Origin: Bacillus sanguinis
Lineage (GTDB): Bacteria; Bacillota; Bacilli; Bacillales; Bacillaceae_G
Reading direction: 5' to 3'
DNA length: 34,525 nucleotides
Assembly (NCBI RefSeq): GCF_018332475.1
Contig: NZ_BOQB01000123.1
Coordinates: forward strand, 1 to 34,525
The notes below the pieces were generated by a model. It was not told the DNA's origin, searched no databases, and was given only the letters and a program-made list of their open reading frames with translations. How positions within the stretch are numbered: position 1 is the first letter of the stretch; every line of letters starts with the position of its first letter. Made by a program: the position numbers and the translations under genes. Shown in pieces: positions 31,034 through 34,525 of this stretch.

Positions 31034-32305
31034 TTAGTTTAAAATTGTAAGCTTAACATTTTTTCTGCCCCACTTACTAGACGAAGCTTTATCTGGCATT
31101 AAAACATCGATTTTGTGACCTTTAATCGCGCCACCAGTATCTGCTGCAATTGCTTCTCCGTATCCTTCAACATATACACGAGAACCTAATGGAATAACAG
31201 ATGGGTCCACCGCAATTAATTTCATTCCTGGGTTTGCAGTTAAATTATAGCCTCCCCATGCAGAGTATACTTGTTGACCTGGTCCATAACCATTTTCAGC
31301 TGGGTCTGCTGTATATGCTGTTGCATGTACATAAATTTCTTTTCCGCCAGCAGTTGGCTTAGAAGGTTGTGCAGGTTCTACATTTGAATTATTATTTTTA
31401 GCTTGAGCTGGCTTACTAGCTTGCTCTTGCTCTTTCTTTTGCTTTTGCTGTTCAGCAACTTCTGCCTGCGCCTTAGCTAATGCTTCTCGCTCAGCCTTTG
31501 CAGCTGCTTCTGCTTTTGCACGCTCTTCTGCTGCAATTCTTGCTGCTTCTTGCTCACGAGCGATTGTTTCTTGTACTGCCTTCATATTTGATTCGATTTT
31601 AGCTTTTTCTTCTGCTGCTAAATTAAGTTGGCTTGCAACCTGATTATATTTAGCTTGAACTGTTTGTAAGTTAGCTTGACGCTTTTTCAAGTTATCTTGC
31701 AACTCAGCTTGTGCTTTTGCTAATCTTTGTTTGTCTACTACTAAAGATGCTTCTTTTTCATCAATTGTTTTCTTATCCTCTTCAATTTGACGAAGATCTT
31801 GTTCTTGTAGACGTAAAATTTCTTTATCAGCCTCTAAAATAGTAGAAACTGCATTCATACGTTGTAAGAAATCTGCAAAGTTTTTTGACTCTACTACAAC
31901 TTCTACTACTAAACTTGTATTTGAACTATTTTGAACAGAAACCATACGTTTTCTCATAATATCCTTACGAGCAAGGACTTTATCCTCTAAAACGACAATT
32001 TCGTTCTTTTTTTGCTCAATCTGCTTATGTGTTTCATCGATTTTACGTTGAATAGCAGCTTGATCCTCTTTATTTTTTGCAATTGTATTATTTAAATTAT
32101 GTAGTTCGTTTTCGATACCTTGAATTTCTTTACTAACAGCTTGCTTCTCTTGCTCTTTCTTTTGCATTTCTGCATCGTTTTGCTGCAATTGCTGTTGCAT
32201 GTTGTTAAGTTTCTCGTCGTTTGACTCTGCTTTTACAGCGACTGTACTAGAAAGACCGATAATTCCTGCTAATACTAGACTACTGATTCGCTTAAAATAG
32301 TTCAT
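31034..32305 (-). CDS. Secreted coiled-coil plus 3D-domain cell wall protein
   Basis: A 423-residue exported protein. The signal peptide ends about VKAES (residue 27). Residues about 28-265 form a long coiled coil (CwlO/PcsB-like N-terminal type), followed by an Ala/Glu/Gln/Lys-rich stretch and a Pro/Asn/Ser linker to about 320. The C-terminal 95 residues are a 3D domain (YVHATAYTADPAENGYGPG, IAVDPSVIPLGSRVYVEGYG, AIAADTGGAIKGHKIDVLM), with the three Asp residues that name the family and give a double-psi beta-barrel like lytic transglycosylase MltA. It probably binds or cleaves peptidoglycan. B. cereus proteins of this design are sometimes annotated as enterotoxin-like or YocH/YabE-like; toxicity should not be inferred. 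ATG with AAGGGAG upstream; monocistronic. Confidence 0.85.
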   Translation of the reverse strand: MNYFKRISSLVLAGIIGLSSTVAVKAESNDEKLNNMQQQLQQNDAEMQKKEQEKQAVSKEIQGIENELHNLNNTIAKNKEDQAAIQRKIDETHKQIEQKKNEIVVLEDKVLARKDIMRKRMVSVQNSSNTSLVVEVVVESKNFADFLQRMNAVSTILEADKEILRLQEQDLRQIEEDKKTIDEKEASLVVDKQRLAKAQAELQDNLKKRQANLQTVQAKYNQVASQLNLAAEEKAKIESNMKAVQETIAREQEAARIAAEERAKAEAAAKAEREALAKAQAEVAEQQKQKKEQEQASKPAQAKNNNSNVEPAQPSKPTAGGKEIYVHATAYTADPAENGYGPGQQVYSAWGGYNLTANPGMKLIAVDPSVIPLGSRVYVEGYGEAIAADTGGAIKGHKIDVLMPDKASSSKWGRKNVKLTILN

Positions 32306-32525
32306 AATCCGACTCCCTTCTTATACAGTTATACATGATTTATTTTACAGTTTGTTTACAATACCATTAAATACAGTTTATTTTTCATGACGAAAAAAAG
32401 GGAATTATGAATAAAATGTAATAGATTCTTAAATATTTAACAATTCCTATATTTAAAAATTATAAAAGATGCTAAAATCCAAATATAGAGAAAATATAAC
32501 TTCTAAAGGCGGTTGAAATAAATAT

Positions 32526-33470
32526 ATGTTTACTCAAAAGAAATCACTCCAACATAAAATTGATCAATTAGAAAGTCGTATACAAGAACTAGAAGCAGAA
32601 TTAAAACAAAAGGATATCGAACAACAAGAGACTATTTCTTCTATCCACGATCGTGTACACAGCGTTGTTCAAGAACATAAACTTGTAAATAACCAGCACA
32701 ATACACTCCAAAATTTAGTTCAGCAATTAAGCTCATGTTTCGAAAATGTTTCAACGCGTACAACACATTCCAATGAATTAAACAGTGAAATGTTACAAAA
32801 AGAACATAGCTTAATTCAGTCTATTGAAGAAATTATTGACTGCTCTAATGAAGGAAAAGAATCTGTTCACCGTTTACTTATTGTAATTAATAAATTAGGT
32901 GAACAATCTCAGCGCACGTCTAATAGTATGAATCACTTAAGTGAACGCTCAAAAGAGATCGAGCAAATTGTAGAAGTCATTCAAAACATTGCAGCACAAA
33001 CAAATTTACTTGCTTTAAATGCGAGTATTGAAGCTGCGCGTGCTGGAGAACACGGTAAAGGATTCGCTGTCGTTGCCAATGAAGTAAGAAAACTAGCTGA
33101 AAGCACAGCCGAAAGTACAAAAAATATCGGAAACTTAACGAAAAAAATTCAAGAAGAAATTGAAAAAGCATACGAGAATACAAAAGATAATTTACATTTA
33201 GTCGATGAAGGTGTAGAAATGAGTGCCGATACAAACGCTAGAATTGAAAATATTTTAATAATGATTCAAACGTTACAAAATGGTGCTACAAATGTTATTA
33301 AAGCTATCGAAAACCAAAAATCTTGTAATGATGATATATTACGTGAATTCGCTAATACACAACAAATGTTCCAAAAGTTAAATACTACTATTATGAATCA
33401 CATTCATGATGCTGAGAAAGTCGATATTCAATTAACGAAAAGTCTTGAAGAAACAGTAGTTTCTCATTAA
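32526..33470 (+). CDS. Soluble methyl-accepting chemotaxis-type signalling protein (YfmS-like)
   Basis: A 314-residue protein with no membrane segment. Residues 1-35 are a coiled coil, then a short helical region, then an MCP signalling domain with the highly conserved hairpin tip [45 protein letters not shown] (about 149-195). It would couple to CheW/CheA in the cytoplasm. There is no recognised sensor domain; the N-terminal part has few His or Cys ligands. Size and lack of membrane helices resemble B. subtilis YfmS. The ATG at 32526 has only AAAGGCGG about 13 bases upstream, a long spacer, so the start is less certain. Monocistronic with terminator. No flagellar-type sigma-D promoter was recognised. 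Confidence 0.83.
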   Translation: MFTQKKSLQHKIDQLESRIQELEAELKQKDIEQQETISSIHDRVHSVVQEHKLVNNQHNTLQNLVQQLSSCFENVSTRTTHSNELNSEMLQKEHSLIQSIEEIIDCSNEGKESVHRLLIVINKLGEQSQRTSNSMNHLSERSKEIEQIVEVIQNIAAQTNLLALNASIEAARAGEHGKGFAVVANEVRKLAESTAESTKNIGNLTKKIQEEIEKAYENTKDNLHLVDEGVEMSADTNARIENILIMIQTLQNGATNVIKAIENQKSCNDDILREFANTQQMFQKLNTTIMNHIHDAEKVDIQLTKSLEETVVSH

Positions 33471-33472
33471 TA

Positions 33473-33509
33473 ATAAAAATCCCTTATACTGTTATAAGGG
33501 ATTTTTATT
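33473..33509 (+). terminator. Terminator of the MCP-like gene
   Basis: A 16-bp perfect stem ATAAAAATCCCTTATA / TATAAGGGATTTTTAT with loop CTGT, directly after the stop codon. Confidence 0.9.
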
Positions 33510-33602
33510 ATATTCCGAATATTTATTTCTTCTCAATATTCATCCGTATCTTTGTTATAATGGACAAGTTGTTTCTTTATACTAATTAACAAGGAGGATG
33601 TT

Positions 33603-34415
33603 ATGGAACAATTTTACTACATTTTAAAATATTTAATTCTTGGCCTGTTCCAAGGACTAACAGAACCAATTCCGATTTCTTCAAGTGGTCACCTCGTTTT
33701 AGCACAGCATTTGCTAGGACTAAAAATAGAAGGATTTAGCTTCGAACTACTTGTTAATTCAGCTTCATTATTAGCTGTATTACTTATTTATAGAAATGAT
33801 TTAATTCGTCTAACTAAGAATGGTCTATCTTATATATTTACAAGAGCAGAAGACGCAAAATCAGATTTCTTCTTTATTATTTACCTTGTGATTGCAACCA
33901 TTCCAGCAGGTGTTATTGGTGTTTTATTTAAAGATTACATCGACCAGTACTTAAAAGGTGTGAAAATGGTGGGGATTTCCCTTCTTATTACCGCTGTCGG
34001 CCTTTGGATCATTAGAAACTTGCGTGGACGTAAAAATGATGGTGATCTTTCTATGAAAGATGCAATCATTGTCGGATTAGCACAAGCTTGCGCACTAATT
34101 CCTGGAATAAGCCGCTCAGGTGCAACAATTGTAGCAGCGATGTTACTTGGTATGAAGCAAGAAACAGCACTTCGTTTCTCATTCTTACTATATATCCCTG
34201 TTAGCTTAGGTGGCTTATTACTAAGTATTACAGACATTGCAAAAGATCCAAATCTAGACACATTATTCATACCATATATCGTTGCTTTTATCGCAACATT
34301 TATCATGACGTATATTTCTTTAAAATGGTTTATGAACATTATGGCAAAAGGAAATTTAAAATATTTCTCTTTCTATTGTATTATCGTAGGTGTACTTACT
34401 CTTATTTTCTTATAA
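33603..34415 (+). CDS. uppP: Undecaprenyl-diphosphatase (UppP/BacA family)
   Basis: A 270-residue polytopic membrane enzyme that dephosphorylates undecaprenyl pyrophosphate to recycle the lipid carrier for peptidoglycan; overproduction gives bacitracin tolerance in this family. Motif 1 is [18 protein letters not shown] (about 14-31), containing the (E/Q)xxxE pair and the catalytic-site His. Motif 2 is PGISRSGAT (about 166-174) with the key Arg. Around 7-8 helices are visible. All proposed catalytic residues are present, with Gln in the first position of motif 1 instead of the Glu of E. coli, and Pro after TE instead of Phe. ATG with AAGGAGG upstream. The B. cereus group has several paralogues; this is a somewhat divergent one. 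Confidence 0.92.
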   Translation: MEQFYYILKYLILGLFQGLTEPIPISSSGHLVLAQHLLGLKIEGFSFELLVNSASLLAVLLIYRNDLIRLTKNGLSYIFTRAEDAKSDFFFIIYLVIATIPAGVIGVLFKDYIDQYLKGVKMVGISLLITAVGLWIIRNLRGRKNDGDLSMKDAIIVGLAQACALIPGISRSGATIVAAMLLGMKQETALRFSFLLYIPVSLGGLLLSITDIAKDPNLDTLFIPYIVAFIATFIMTYISLKWFMNIMAKGNLKYFSFYCIIVGVLTLIFL

Positions 34416-34421
34416 GATTCA

Positions 34422-34460
34422 ACTAATAATGAGTTTTGTTCATTCTCACTCATTATTAGT
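34422..34460. repeat. Inverted repeat downstream of uppP
   Basis: A perfect 13-bp inverted repeat ACTAATAATGAGT / ACTCATTATTAGT with a 13-base centre, starting 6 bases after the uppP stop. No T run follows, so it is not a standard terminator. Confidence 0.5.
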
Positions 34461-34474
34461 CCTTACAAATTGAT

Positions 34475-34514
34475 AGCGAGTCATTCTATTACACTAGAAT
34501 GACTCGCTTTTTTA
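34475..34514 (+). terminator. Terminator downstream of uppP
   Basis: A 14-bp perfect stem AGCGAGTCATTCTA / TAGAATGACTCGCT with a 6-base loop and a long T-rich tail. It ends the uppP transcript; a gene beyond the window edge might share it. Confidence 0.88.
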
Positions 34515-34525
34515 TATTTTTATAA

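Overview
This window looks like chromosomal DNA of a Bacillus cereus group member (B. cereus, B. thuringiensis or B. anthracis type). It is AT-rich, has strong AGGAGG-type ribosome sites, and carries a GerA-family spore germination operon, an aa3 quinol oxidase (qoxABCD), a sortase whose catalytic residues fall at the published B. anthracis SrtA positions (H126, C187, R196), and a short repeat resembling the bcr elements of this group. I saw no rRNA, tRNA, prophage, transposase or CRISPR array. The gene content is ordinary chromosomal backbone, so most of the interest is in small genes, gene starts and regulatory sites.

Layout. 1-2700: ferrous iron uptake, feoA plus a FeoB split into a GTPase gene and a membrane gene, behind a DtxR/MntR-like palindrome. 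2670-6572 (minus): germination operon gerLA-LB-LC, followed by a 45-codon gene that is easy to miss. 6674-9517 (minus): three-gene operon of M20 amidohydrolase, DUF3311 protein and sodium:solute symporter. 9650-10360 (minus): secreted or anchored C39-type peptidase. 10741-12156: RocC/RocE-like amino acid permease with two ARG-box-like sites and one CodY-like site upstream. 12439-16210: qoxABCD. 16431-18260: CPA2 cation/proton antiporter with a cytoplasmic RCK-like tail. 18348-19021: small membrane protein and GNAT acetyltransferase. 19061-19694 (minus): small Xre regulator plus membrane protein, then a bcr-like repeat. 19934-21226 (minus): NCS2 purine permease, divergent from an AAT-family amino acid permease (21507-22898). 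23080-24627: large secreted protein. 24663-26384 (minus): DUF2339 polytopic protein. 26518-27819 (minus): BrnQ, divergent from a POT peptide transporter (28072-29457). 29488-30120 (minus): sortase A. 30237-30921 (minus): a second Xre/membrane protein pair. 31034-32305 (minus): secreted coiled-coil plus 3D-domain protein. 32526-33470: soluble chemoreceptor-like protein. 33603-34415: UppP-type undecaprenyl-diphosphatase.

Taken together, much of the window is nitrogen and nutrient uptake (two AAT permeases, BrnQ, POT transporter, purine permease, amidohydrolase/symporter operon). Several of these have CodY-, ArgR- or PurR-like sequences upstream, found by eye. The rest concerns respiration, iron, envelope maintenance and germination. 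Nearly every gene or operon ends in a clear intrinsic terminator, and several convergent pairs share one hairpin that contains the stop codons. Starts were moved from the longest open frame for many genes where a Shine-Dalgarno sequence points to an internal codon; this is stated in each entry.
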